From: Oenanthe sinensis
Taxonomy: Eukaryota > Streptophyta > Magnoliopsida > Apiales > Apiaceae
DNA length: 64,000 nucleotides
Assembly (NCBI GenBank): GCA_028671895.1
Contig: CM053796.1
Location: forward strand, 33,788,860 to 33,852,859
Direction of reading: 5' to 3'
This document shows positions 23,630 through 36,152 of the stretch, piece by piece. Within the stretch, counting starts at the first letter, position 1, and each line of letters starts with the position of its first letter. A model generated the notes under the pieces. That model had not been told where the DNA came from and did no database searches. It worked only from the letters and a program-made list of their open reading frames with translations. Both the position numbers and the translations under genes were made by a program.

Positions 23630-26600
23630 TCAGCTTCTCCGGCTTTCTGCTCCTCCAGATCTCGTCGATCCCCAGACGTTATTTGTTCCTCGCCACGCGT
23701 TGCTATTTGCGCGTACGTGGGATCCTGATGTCCATGGAGCTTGCCTTTCACCTCTACCTAGACCTGTTGGTCGCCACACATTGTAATTTGGTTGTAGATT
23801 GGATGTCAATCTCCATGCACCTTGTGTTTGATCATCTCTACCCAAACTCGTTGCTTGCCAGACATTGTTATTAGAAGGGTGAATTGGCTGTAGTGCCCTC
23901 GGACCACGGGTCTCTCCTTGACCCAAATTCCTTGCTTGCCGCACATTGATGGTTTCTGTTCGATTAGACGTTGATTCCTCTGCAAAATTCCTTGCTTTCT
24001 GCACATTGTAAACTTGTTGATTAGGCTTATATGCCTCAGTAACTCGTCTTCCTCCTCGGCCAAAATTTGGTCTCCACTTTTCATTATGATTACTCTGTAA
24101 AGGGGAGTTGAAATTATGTGGCCTGTCATGCCCTGTCGAAGAAGTCCAACCAAAGTTTGAACTTGGAGTCATTTTTTGCTCCCCTGATGGACTTGATGTT
24201 GTTTCAGCTTTTTCAGCTAATACCTTGCCTCTACCACTGCCCCAACCTACACCAGCACCTTTCAGGATCACAGCAGGAGTAGAAACTGTTAATTTCTTAT
24301 CAATCTTCCACTGCCTATGGGGGATTTGGTTTCTAGTAGAAGGCCGATGGCCCTGGTATTCATGCCACAGCTGTGTTTCATTCATGTCAGCCTCACTGAT
24401 TGTCTGCATACATAGATACCAAGGCAAAGTTAAACAATTGTTCATTTCAAAATTGATTCCACATATATTGCACTGTCAGAAAGATGATCAGGCGAACTTG
24501 AGTATTACCTGTTCAGGAACAGTAACACCTTCTAATAAACACGGATTATGCACCCTGTGAGGCGGTAACTTGTAATGCAAACATCTGCAGCTTAAAAGAT
24601 AAACAGGTCATTGATCTATCCTAACTGACTAACAAAATAAAACTGTTTATAGTAAAAAATAAGTTGGCAAAAAAAAATTGCTCAACTTAGCAAAAAAAAA
24701 TTGTCTTCAGTATACTTACGCAATATCATTGTAACATCCGGGAAGCCTATCAGCTTCATTGCCCCCCGTCTCAAAAAGAACAAACCCATTAAGCCCTCCA
24801 CTGAAATTGGGTAAATAAAATGCAACTTAATGATGCACAGAGATGTGATTATCTACTGCAAAACTTTTAATAAAAATAAAATTTGACCATGAATCAACAA
24901 AGAATCTTTAACAGCTATTTTTCACATTTTGCAATACAAGAAACGTGTCTCACCTCAACTTAGCATCAATTTTGAATTCATTATTACGCTTGTAGGAGTC
25001 AATACTTTGGTGCTCACAAATAATTTCTAAATTTGTCCGTCCCAGAAACAAAATATCAAGACCTTCAGAGTTCCTGATTGTTTCATCAGCCTACACATAT
25101 ATCAATGAGTAGATGGCATGGTATCAATACACAATTGAAACGTGATTATACTTGAAGAGTAAAGATTTACTGAACCAGTGAGATTGATCAAAAATACTAA
25201 TTTTGTACATATTGAAGAAAGAGGAACATAATAATTAATCAGTGAGCAAAAACAAAACTCAGCAAAAGTTGCACTCACCTGGAGCTCACTCTCCAACTTT
25301 CGTGTCTCCACTAAAAGGCGAGCTTCTTCTATGAAAGGAAGTTTGGCTATGCCCTTCACAAGATTATATGTGATGTGAAACTACACAAACATATTATCAG
25401 AGAGAAATATGCTACATAAATGTCTCAAAATCAAAAAACAGCAAACCTGCCACGTGAACCGCGTTCCATCAACATCTATTGGAAAATCTGCATGTTGAAA
25501 AGAATTGAATAATCCCAATCTTCAGAAGAAAAAACTGTTTTTATAAACTATCAGCTAAACCCTTGCCTGTCCGATAGAAGTCAATGATATTGGAATTCTC
25601 ATCTTTCATTAATGTCTGATAAGGTGCAGGTAGTGCATGAGCACTGCAGGAAAAAAAACCCATTAGGGCACAAAACAAAACCATAAATCTAAAGAAAAAA
25701 GTCTTGAGATACTGCCTTCTGGGAGGGAAAACACCCATAAGTTGTTCAAACGGTTTGAATGGTAAGCCTTTCTGGAAATGTGGTTTAAAATGTGAAAGCC
25801 CTTTCATGTCCGAGGCAAATGGACCATAATGATACGGATAATACCTACAAAAAAGTGCTCTGATCATCAGTATGGCTAATAGTTCATTACCATTTACCCT
25901 AGTACCTTCTGATATACAAGTCAGCTTAGGCACAGATCCAAAGCACACTTTCATCTGACATTCTTACCATGTCCAGGAAGGAACTCCTGCAAAGTAATAT
26001 AAAGTCACCCAACACAGGCCTTCAGTGTACTTCTCTACCTAAAAGAGAGTTGTCGTCTATCAGTGTTAGCATATAATAATATATTTACACAAAGGGTGTT
26101 TTTAGCCTTGTAGTATTTTATTATTCTAATATAAGACATGTATTATTACAAGTTCATTCTTGTAAAACCTTGGTTCTCTATAATTTAACAATCAGCTCAT
26201 TGTTTCAAAAACTATTTCCAATTACAGTAAAAGGGGCATCATCTATATTAATATATTATGTGTCAAAGATAATCTAAACGCTAATGCTACATTCTTAGAC
26301 ATACCACAGCTCTCCTTGTGCTTTCAATATCCACAGAACTGGTCACCTCAAATTTTTCCATGTAATATCTTTCTCTGTAGCCTGGTAAATTCAACTTGAC
26401 CTATGGAAAACATAAAAAATATGATAGTAATTACAAAAATTTTTTGCTAAATGATGACAATTTTTAATACTTCCAAATCAAGGAAGTGTTCCTAGAGAAA
26501 GGAAAAACAAAATTCATATCGTTACCTTGTCTGTTCCAAGACCACCATTTTGAAAGCTGTCCGCGGCTTTTCGACTATATTCTTTCAGTTTATTTTTCAA

Positions 26601-29600
26601 TTCTTTCGTATTTTCCAAAATCTATAATATCACAAGTCACAACAATGAGACAACAATACGAGCAGGAATATTAAATTGGTGTATAAACATCAGAAGCCCA
26701 GTACTACCCCACAAACAAAGTCAGAGGAAGATTGATTCCAATAGTATCCAAGTTAATAAACCAGGAACATGACTTAATACACCAACATATTTGTGCAGTA
26801 GACATTTGTACAAATTAGATAATGAGTCAATCAACAGTTACTTAACCCAAGTAACCCAATCTAAATCAAGCAATTTTTACATGAAGTGCATGATAAAAGA
26901 GGCAGTTTCGGTATTACATGAAGAAGTGCATGATAAAAGGGGCAGTTTCCGTACCACTTCAGTATTATTCACCCCATCTGAAAATGTAGGAATCTCTTTT
27001 GAGCGAAGTCCTGAAATTTCCAAAGACGATAGATCAATTTCATTCATTCCCGAATTTTGGTTTTCAGCACATCTCTGCAATATAAAAAGATAATTATTAA
27101 TAATAATAAAATTGTTTCTTGAGCATCACGTGTAGCAAAAAATGTGTTCAGTTTTTTTCACTAACTGAATCCTCATATTCTTTAAGAATCTTTTTGAGTC
27201 TCCTCTCTTTGAGGCCTGCCCTTTTATTAAAAATCTTATCTTCGAAATTTCCAACAAGGAGGATAAATTTCTCAACTCTTTTAAGTTTAACATATGCGGG
27301 TTTTTTGTCGTCCACCTACATAATTCAGCACCAAAAGGGGTCAATTCATAATCAATCTCCATTAAAAGATTAATGCCAAGAATAATAGAAGAAATATTTT
27401 TTAAAAAAACATACTCGCCGCATGTCAACTAAGTAACCTCCCAAAGTTTTAAACTCTCTCTTGTAGACATGCATCAAGAGATCAATCCCACCCTGCCATT
27501 TTAATCCAAGTTAACATGTATATGAACTTGAAAATGCAAATAATCATGTCGCACATAAAATTTTAGCATCTGATTGTGGAAGTTGAGAAAAAACTAATCA
27601 AGAGGTCACCTCATGGATGTACAGTGAAGGCATGTGCGGTAAAAAATCATTGCCACTGAAAAAACATATAAATATGAAGTCATCAATCAGTCTCTCAATA
27701 TCAGGTTCAAATTTCTCAGGTGGATCACTGATTTCCATGTTCAACTTCAGATATTCTCTTAGAATCCAAGAATGAAGAAACTGTTTAGAGCATAAAAAGA
27801 GAGAAAAACGGAGTAAGGAATGCATACATTGCCCTACACATCAAGTTAAAACTAGTAAAAAAGAACATTATCGAACCTGATAAGGTTTTTTGGCCAATTT
27901 TGTTGGCTTAGATACAGCTTCTGGACTAGATTTTTCTGGAAACTCTGTCTCCCCCCACTAAATGATAAATTTGCTTTTGAGAGAACCATTTATGATACAT
28001 TATACAAAAATGTAGATAGAAATAGGTACATCATACCAGACCATGGTCATAGAAATAAGATAATTTTATTTATTTTTTGAAAGTTGAAAAGGATGACTTT
28101 AATATGGAAAAACATATTACAAAATATATGGTCCACATGATCCAAAAACATGTTCATGCACAGTAATATACCTTTTTAAACAATTTCCTTGATTTCATCA
28201 TATTTTCAGGTTCACAACTTGCAAACACTTGATTTATATGACCACTGGAATTTGGCAATTGCTCCAGAATATCCTAAATAAAAAAACTATCTGTCTTATT
28301 TTACTCCTATATTTATTAAACATTGAAAATATCATGAACCAACATACTGATATAACTCACCTCTCTCAGAATCGAAAAATGAATTTCATGTGTGGCCAAG
28401 ACCAGCATAATGAGATCCGCATCCTGCATTACAATAATAAGTAAACAGAGGTGACATGGTGAAATTAAAGAATCTCACAGCCAATTATTTAGATGGGCAC
28501 CAAACTTTAAGTAGCCAGCATTTTACATACATACCAAACCATAAACACAATGACGCGTATTTGGATCATATTCCGGGTATGTTCGTTGAAGCCTAATGAA
28601 GGAAAAAATCTTGTGTTCCCCCTCACCAGGAACACTTGCATCAGAAAGAAGCACCTGATAAATAAGAAAACTTTTTCTTAAATTCATCAGCTACAGACTT
28701 ACAGACACATAATTAATTGGTGCAGAATTGAGGTCTCAAGCATGGATTAACCTTGACATTTTTCCAACCAGGATTATTTTTCATCCGAAGCTGAATGTAG
28801 CTTTGAAGCTCTTTAGATAATTTAAACATAAACTCCGTCCCTGGAGTTATAATGTTGGAATCAAAAAGTTCAGTTTCTTGTTTCGGAAGAACTTGTTTTC
28901 CTTCCAACAGGAACTGTCTTCTCAATCTTTCCTCTTCTTTTTCCTAACATTTGTGTATGGTACTTCGAGTTAGTAGCATATAAACTAAACAAACATGTCA
29001 AAGTAAATTTCACCGATGAGAAGAACAAAATAACATTAAAAAAGCAAAAAAAACTTGCCAATTCTTCTGCATCTTTTGCATTTCTGAACCGTCTTGTTCT
29101 TTGTTGATTCATTTTTGCTCTGGGAGCTACACCATCTACAATGAATATTAAATTCATGCACAAACACTGAATTACTATTGTTTTGGGTATTTTATAAATT
29201 TAGTATACATGCATAGCTTTGGAAATTACGCAAAGATATGAAATTTCCATGCAAAACTATTTTCTGTCCTCGATTCTTATCATAATATGGAAGAGAACAC
29301 GACTACTTTCTTGCCCAAGTTGGTACATCCAAGAATAAAATTACTACAAAATTATGGATAAAAATTACAAATATGCAAAATGGTTTACTCAAACACTGAT
29401 CGGTCAATCTTTCTCGCATAGAAACAAAGTGAAAAGGGTACGTAGTTACCTATTGCAAGATATAAAAGTCTCCGGGGCCTTACGATGTTGAAAAGCCTGT
29501 CAATATAATCGAATATATTGTTGAAAACTTCATCGAAAGTCTTTGGAGAACACACCTGGAGATTATTACAAAATCAGTCATAATACGAAGTTAACTACAT

Positions 29601-29889
29601 GTTTATGAAAAAAAATCTATTTGTAAACTTTAGATTCTTTTGCAAAATAAATACTTATGGACATATGTACAAGTATAGGAGAGAAGGGTAAGACAATCAC
29701 ATCATCAGCATCTTCGGGATGGAAACAAGGATGTATAATCCCATTCATGTCTAAATACAGATTATCAAACTCCATGCCATTAGGGTTTGGAAGGCTAGAA
29801 TCTACATGTTGTTCATTTTCTTCTTTAGCATTTACTACAATAGACGCATACTTTTTTGTTAACCACCTATAAAACGAAGGCACACCCAT
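23630..29889 (-). CDS. XRN: 5'-3' exoribonuclease, XRN family
   Basis: Twenty-three exons in transcript order: 29889-29701, 29555-29450, 29135-29059, 28943-28752, 28654-28535, 28423-28361, 28273-28172, 27957-27877, 27780-27610, 27492-27415, 27315-27166, 27074 to 26973 or 26955, 26621-26526, 26400-26305, 26038-25968, 25844-25716, 25643-25567, 25487-25447, 25353-25279, 25090-24954, 24800-24720, 24590-24509, 24403-23630. Product about 1029 residues. The N-terminus MGVPSFYRWLTKKY is the XRN hallmark; the acidic metal-binding motifs LYLDMNGIIHPC, AIDGVAPRAKMNQQR, SDASVPGEGEHK, YGLDADLIMLVLATHE and FFSGNDFLPHMP are all present, so it should be catalytically competent against 5'-monophosphate RNA. 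The C-terminus (about 772-1029) is Gly/Asn/Arg/Trp-rich and low in complexity. The segment between ILRE and FLHSW (about 250-310) lacks the CCHC zinc knuckle usual in plant XRNs. Whether it is nuclear (XRN2/3) or cytoplasmic (XRN4) cannot be decided here. At least one intron starts with GC. Confidence 0.92.
26878..26965. repeat. Small tandem duplication at an XRN exon/intron border
   Basis: The phrase 'tgcatgataaaagaggcagttt' recurs about 48 bases later as 'tgcatgataaaaggggcagttt', each preceded by 'catgaag'. On the minus strand it falls at the 3' edge of exon 12, where several in-frame donors (after 26973 or after 26955) are possible. Confidence 0.75.
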
Positions 29890-29955
29890 CTCTACTCTTT
29901 AGTTCTTTTTAGTATTTTTCAAGCTATTTAAGGCCACTGGCAGCAGGTTACATGA

Positions 29956-29972
29956 AGTGTATATATAGACAC
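29956..29972 (-). promoter_or_regulatory. TATA box of the XRN gene
   Basis: On the minus strand the sequence reads 'gtctatatatacac', about 75 bases upstream of the ATG at 29889. Position and composition fit a plant TATA box; the transcription start itself is not visible. Confidence 0.55.
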
Positions 29973-30830
29973 AGATGAAGATGAAGGGACAAGTTGTAGG
30001 GTTAATTTGTAGAGTGTGTGTGTAACTGCAACTATATAGGGGTACGTGTGTGAACATAAACTTAATTAGTAGTAGCAGTTTATGAGAGTTTAATTAGTGT
30101 GTGTGTGTAGTGTACACATGCACTATCACTTCGGCTGCCTATGCAACTCCTGTCACTAGTCTACTAGTCTATGACAAGCACATATCTCGAGAACATTTTG
30201 AATGATGAAGGCAACTCTAGAAAGTTCCCGAGAGACGAGAGTAGCATCTTTGCATGTCTTGTACTCCTTTTATTTTTGAAAAAAAAAATTGTTTCTAATT
30301 AAATAGTTTTTTCTTTTATTTCAATATAGTTTTTTATTGAAAAAATTAAAATTACCCAACAATCCTGCGTCATATTAATTTTACAACTAATTTCATCCTA
30401 TAAAAATAAATTATATAATTAAACATCTTGTAAGATGCATGATCTATTTAAAAGAGACAGTTAAATGTTTATAAATTAATAATTAATTTATGGTTTTCCT
30501 TTGATATTTTTCTTTTGTGTTTATTTTATTCCTTTAATAATTATTTTAATTTTATTTACTATGTATAATTATTATTATATTATTAAGGGTTTTTTTCATA
30601 AATACTTAAGTTTTAATTTTTTCTTGCAAAAATACTATCATTTTTTAAAAATATTTGTAAAAATACGTTTTACAACCATGTTTGCAACTCAAATTTTAGA
30701 AAATATTTGCGAAAATACGTTCTAACAACCATATTTGCTACCTAATTTATAACAAAAAATGCAAGTTAAAATGAAACTTAAAATGCAATCTAAATTAGTT
30801 AAACAGTTCAAATTAAATGCAACCTAAAAT
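29973..30830. other. AT-rich intergenic sequence left of the hAT nest
   Basis: No gene. At about 30265-30460 there are remnants of a CTCCCTCCGTCC-type MITE ('gtactccttttatttttgaa' on the left, 'atctatttaaaagagacag' on the right). From 30590 to the hAT border the sequence is a loosely repetitive AT-rich block (aaatacgttttacaaccatgtttgc ... aaatacgttctaacaaccatatttgc); the block into which the hAT element inserted may itself be an old repeat. Confidence 0.4.
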
Positions 30831-31463
30831 TAGTGATGCACAAAAAGCCTGAAGGGCCGGGTTTTATCCGGGTTATAAAAAGCCCAGGCTTTTTTCTAGA
30901 AAAACTAGGCCGAACTTTTTTGACAATCGAGTCGGGTCGGGCCAGGTCTGTCATGAAAATATGAGGCCTGTTTGCAGCCCGCGGGCCAGGCCGAATCGAG
31001 CTAGGCTTTATTCAGGCCTGAATTTGAAAAAAAACATGTATTTTATCATTTTGTATAAAAATATTTCCTGAAACTTTATAAATATATGAAATTTGAAAAT
31101 TTAACAATATAAAGTATTAGTATGAACTCTGGCTTACAACTTAACAAGATTGTACTAATCATTTAAATTACAAATAAAAACCTTGAACTGAAAATACAAA
31201 TTATAATTTTTTAAATGTCATCCTGGTAATTGTCAATAAAAACTAGTATCAGTTTGAATATTTGGAGTTAGCATTTCCTTTGAGAGATAGCGATGAAAAG
31301 GTTCTGAGAGTTAGCATTTCCGGTCATATTGGGGCCTTCTGAGTTCTGACTAGCTTCAAAAGAATCAAAACATAGGAGTTGCTATAATCAACATAAAATA
31401 ATAAACAAGTAAAAATAACTATTGACCAGGAAAAAAGATAGTCTGCAAAAATTACCTATTACC

Positions 31464-32551
31464 TTATGACGAATCTTCTTCATTTATCAACACTTCTTCT
31501 TTTTCTGATGAACTATCCTCAGTTGAAACAACATCTTGCGGTCTTCTTTCCGCATCCAAATGATCATTATAGCAAATACAAACTTCTAAAGATTGTGGAC
31601 TTATGCAACTTCTTCTTTCATTTAAAATCCTGCCACTGAATGAAAAGGCAGATTCCGAAGCTATCGTACTACTATCAGATTCAACGGGAATATCACGTGA
31701 TTTTGCTCCATATAATGTATCATAATGGTCATAAAATGTGTTTAGTGTTTCATTAAACTTTTGAATAGTAGCATTAGTAACATCACTACCAATTCGTAAG
31801 TTATTATTTATGCATTCTATAAGACTTAACTCCATCAATTCCAATGGCAGGATTTAAAGCTGCTGTAAAATAAAAGGTTTGTGGCATTTCTTTATAATAT
31901 TTTAAAATTTTACTTCGTATTTCAAGAATAACATTCCCCCAATTTTCATTGTTATACCAATCTAACATGCTATATGTAATCAAGTAAAATTCTTCTAACA
32001 CTAACGGAGTAGTAGGATAATAAACACCGGATAATCTTTTCGTTGACTTATAAAAACATTTCAGAATATTTATAAGCTCCTCAATTCTTGTCAATTCCAT
32101 GCTTCCTACATTAATAGGACCATTATTAGCATTATGAAATTCCATTAAAATAATTCTTTGTTTAAATACGCGTTTTAATATTTTATAAGTTGAGTTCCAT
32201 TTAATAGGCATGTCAACAGCTGATTTCAAGAACTTAAGGCCTTGAGCACGAGCAAATTTACTAAAATCTTGTCTCTTTTTACCATTTCCATTTCCATAAC
32301 AATACAATATCAATTCTCTAATTTTAGAAGTAATAGGCTTAACTATATTAAGTCCATCTTGAATAACCCTATTTAGAACATGGCATAAACATCTACTATG
32401 AAAAAATTCACCATTTACAAAGGGATCTAAATATCTTTTTAACATGTTAATAGCACATGTATTGTTACTAGCATTATCAAAAAAAATACTCATAATTTTA
32501 TCTTTTATTTTAAATGACCTAAGATATGGCATTATCAACTGATAAATAGAT
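31464..32551 (-). pseudogene. hAT transposase, C-terminal part
   Basis: Continues the transposase after the insertion. It shows SIFFDNASNNTCAINMLK (second catalytic Asp region), RCLCHVLNRVIQDGL and DMPIKWNSTYKIL, all hallmarks of plant RICESLEEPER-like hAT transposases. At about 31840 the frame shifts; the next frame (31464-31844) holds the end of the dimerisation domain (SSTIASESAFSFSGRIL, CISPQSLEVCICY) but has lost the segment normally placed between NPAIGIDGV and the IPVESDSST block. A shift plus an internal loss make this a decayed copy. Confidence 0.85.
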
Positions 32552-32556
32552 AAACC

Positions 32557-35500
32557 TGTGACGCCCTCTAAATCTCGGGGTCTAGATCTGAGGTCACCAA
32601 CCAATAACAATAATAAAATAATATAAACCCGAGGCACACTGACCCAATAATATATCAGAGGCGCACTGACCCCGTCAAACCAAAGATCGCTAACAGGTTA
32701 TAGTATGAAATTAAGCAGTTGAAACTAAAAATAAATCCAAATACTTTATTACAAGTCCACTACTAATACACAAACTCAAATCCACAAGTCTATATAAATT
32801 TTAAGTCTAAATTCATTTTATTACACATTCTATCTACAGCAGAACTGTAAACAACTAAATACCTGGGAAGTCCGAGAAGCGAGCCACCCTAACACCTGAG
32901 GCTCTCTATGCCCGCTAAAGCTACCGCTGTGTCTCATACTGGATATCTGACAGAATTTAATAAAAAGCAAGAGTGAGCCAAAGAAATGCTCAGCAAGTAT
33001 ATGAACAATTGAAATTAAATCAAGATATGAGATCTGTATAGAGAACAAAATATAAAACAGTTTATTATAAAAACTGAACAGATAGAGTGGATCAGGATAT
33101 ATAATCAATAATCAAAACATCTCGTAATAATCGCATCAATAGCTATATTACAAAATAGCTAATTGATAATCACATTTTATCATAGCCAGACGGGCAGACT
33201 GAATTTGGACATTCATACTCATATTCCCCTGATCAGAAAGGAATATAGTACAGACCTATACCCATCCGTATAAGTCCAACAAATCATATCGGGTACCCTA
33301 GGCACACATGGGCCTAATATATAACACGTAGGACCAGGCTCCATCCGCTACCAACCACTACGCAACACGCAGGACCATGCTTCATCCGCTACCGGTCACT
33401 ACGCAACACACAGGATCAGGCTCCATCCGCTACCGGTCACTGCGCAATCGTCCAATCCGACCAAGCAATCCGGAATATTCGGCTTGCTTAAACAAATATC
33501 ATAATCCTTCACTTTTCATAATAATATCATTTTTCGATAAAACATGATATGATATGTTTATTTAAATCAACTTTCAATATTCAGAGCACGAATAACAAGT
33601 AACTCTAATGCACAGAATAAAGCAGGAATCATAAATAGCTCTGAACAATAACTATTTATCATGATATGAATAATCGAAACAGTAAAACAAAAGTGTTTAG
33701 GATGATCAAAGAAGAAATACTTGCCTGATATCACAGTTGTCTTAAAGTGGGAAATGAGACTATTCACTACTCTTCTAACTAGTACTCCACTCGTATCTAC
33801 AAACAAAATATTCTAGTTTAGTTCTAGTTTCTACCCATGCGTTCTATCAATAGCGAATATCAAATAATAATTAATAAACAAGTAACATCAATTAGCAGAC
33901 GAGTAAACACATAAATCATATAGCAGATAAGACTTATAAATGAAAGAGCAGTCAAATAAATAAAAATAGACTCTAAAATATTATTTGAGTCCAAGTGGAT
34001 CATTATTATCTCTTCCGGATAATAATTGAATCCCTAAAATATTTTATAAAATATTAATTCAGGTTTATAAATAAATTAGGGAGTCTCAAACTATTTTGGT
34101 TATTTCCGGATTATTTTTAGAGTCTCAAACAAATTTGTTTTATTTAACACGGGTAAAAGAATTATTAAATAAATGAATAATAAATAAATAAATAAATCAT
34201 TTTTATTTCTTAAAATAATTAAATCCAATTATTTTTAATTATATTTAAATAATAATTAATTAAATTAATTAATTGATTAAAATAAATTAACCAATTAATT
34301 ATAATTAATTAAATTATTATCTAAATAAATTAAAATAATTAAATCAAATTGATTTTGAAATAAAAAAAATTTATTTTAATTTTTAAAACAATTTTCGAAT
34401 TTAATATAATTTATAAAATAATTTTTGAATTTAAAACTAATTTTTGAAAATAAAAACAATTTTTAATTCCAGAAACATTTTCAGAAAAGGGCTTTTAGGG
34501 TTTGGTGGATCAAACGGCGGCTCACTCAAGAACCTCACCGGAAAAATGAAGAACACCACCGGATCTTCCCCAGATTCCGGTGACCTTCATTTTCCGGCCA
34601 AAGCTCCGGTGGCCTCCGATGGAAATCCCAAACGATCCCAAAACAACTGGGTTTTAACGCCAAAACCATTCACAACTGCCAAGCAGCACTAGCCCCTCAA
34701 CACAAGCACTAACCCAGGCCTGCCATCAAATTTTTTTTCCGACTAAGTCGGACTTAAATCCGGTGACTCAAATCACAAGCCAAACTCAAAACAAAATACA
34801 CCCACAAGCTCCTGGCATGCCACTTGGTTTAACTATAACCATGAAAGCAAGAAATAATTGCAGGAGCATGGATTCCGGCCAAACTTAATCGGAGAAGACG
34901 ACCGGAATTGACTTTTCCGGCGAACCACAAATATGATCAGAAAAATAAACAAAAAATATCATAAAGATGCTCGTTCGACGATCTACCTTCCCATGTAACC
35001 TAATTAAACTAACAATCAACACAAAGCTCAATCAAAAATCGGAATAAAGACAGTTAGACATGAAATCATGCTCGAGTGATTTTGAATCGAAATCAATACT
35101 ATAACCGAGTAGAGGATGTTGAGAGGGTCAGTTTGATTACTTGAACGCTGAATTCGGACTCCAATATCACCTCCAAAATTGCTTTGATCTTCAAGAACAC
35201 ACCAAGAACACTAGAACCCTAATTTTCAATTTTTCCTCAATCCAGATTACTATTTTTAGTAAATTCTGATTTTTAATAAAATTTGGAAATTATTTATATT
35301 TTTGGAAAATCTTAGGGCTTTAATTTGATTTAAAGATAAATTACCCCATAATTAAAATAAAAAGCCCAAAAATAATTTTTATGGGATAAAATATAAAAAT
35401 ATTTATTTTCGAATAAATATAATATATATGTCAAAATTCCCCAAAAATTATGAATGTTTCAAAAATAATAAAATAAAATTATTTTGAGGATTTTATCATT

Positions 35501-35787
35501 TTTATAAAAATAAAGGTAACAAAAACATGGTCTCAAATCTATAACAGTGGCTAGGTCCGATAATCATAAATCGAAATAACCATATTTTAACGATACAAAA
35601 TCTATAGTAAAATAGAATAAAATATTTTAAGTTACACAAAATTCACATAACACATATCGGGTAATTTTTCTATTTACTAAAAATCCAAACTCAGATAATT
35701 GCATTAAAAATAATCTAAATCACAATAAATTATAATGAAAGCATATTTAAATAATATAAAATACACGTAATTTTCCTGGGCGTTACA
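32557..35787 (-). repeat. 3' LTR of the outer element
   Basis: 3231 bp, with TGTGACGCCC and GGGCGTTACA at the plus-strand borders. It is clearly homologous to the inner element's LTRs at both ends but differs widely in the middle, where it alone has a 41-bp tandem repeat. Short frames such as 34444-34692 do not resemble any protein. Confidence 0.92.
33323..33445. repeat. 41-bp tandem repeat, three units, in the outer LTR
   Basis: Three consecutive units, each starting 'aacac' and containing 'catccgctacc' and 'cactacgc' or 'cactgcgc'. The corresponding part of the inner LTRs (about 37930-38040) has different sequence (ggaagatggattggttacc), so the array arose in, or was lost from, one lineage. 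Confidence 0.85.
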
Positions 35788-36152
35788 ACCTCCCCCCCTT
35801 ATAAGGATTCTGTCCCCAGAATCCACTTAAGAAAATAAGTGAGGTATTAAGCTTACATTTCACTTTCTACTTTCCGGGTTGATTCCTTAACTAAGGGAAT
35901 TTTCCACAATACCCTATACAAAACTTTAATATCCTATCCTAGGTGTACTTGACGTACGGTTATACACTCCTGGTTATCCATTTCTATCACTAATGGCTTA
36001 TTTAATGTCTGACATTCACATCCTAACTTACTCATAAATTCTTCAGAGACAAAGACTTAGTAGCCCCCGAATCATTAAGTACTTTAACATAATAAAATTT
36101 GCAGGGAGCGTACCTGTAACTACATGCGCATTCTGCCCTACATCTTACATAG
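35788..36152 (-). pseudogene. Protease and integrase-end remnants of the outer element
   Basis: Downstream of gag, the minus strand gives a degraded aspartic-protease-like stretch at about 36000-36140 (residues NAHVVTGTLPANF and a shifted DSG.ATKS-like segment), directly followed at about 35820-35940 by a piece like the end of a chromovirus integrase (RVLWKIPLVKEST, then stops). Reverse transcriptase, RNase H and the integrase core are absent, which shows a large internal deletion of pol. Confidence 0.65.

Noticed and set aside
24108..24560. Plus-strand frame opposite the last XRN exon
   Set aside because: Complementary shadow of a Gly/Asn-rich coding exon; crosses two XRN splice borders.
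25354..25380. Earlier acceptor for XRN exon 19, adding nine residues (FHITYNLVK)
   Set aside because: In frame, but the acceptor at 25354 gives the exact family junction WQ-GIAKLPFI, so the later site is preferred.
34444..34692. Small open frames inside the LTRs (also 38985-39200, 39245-39577 and their copies in 42550-45902)
   Set aside because: They are present identically in both LTRs, start in low-complexity sequence and match nothing; treated as non-coding LTR sequence.
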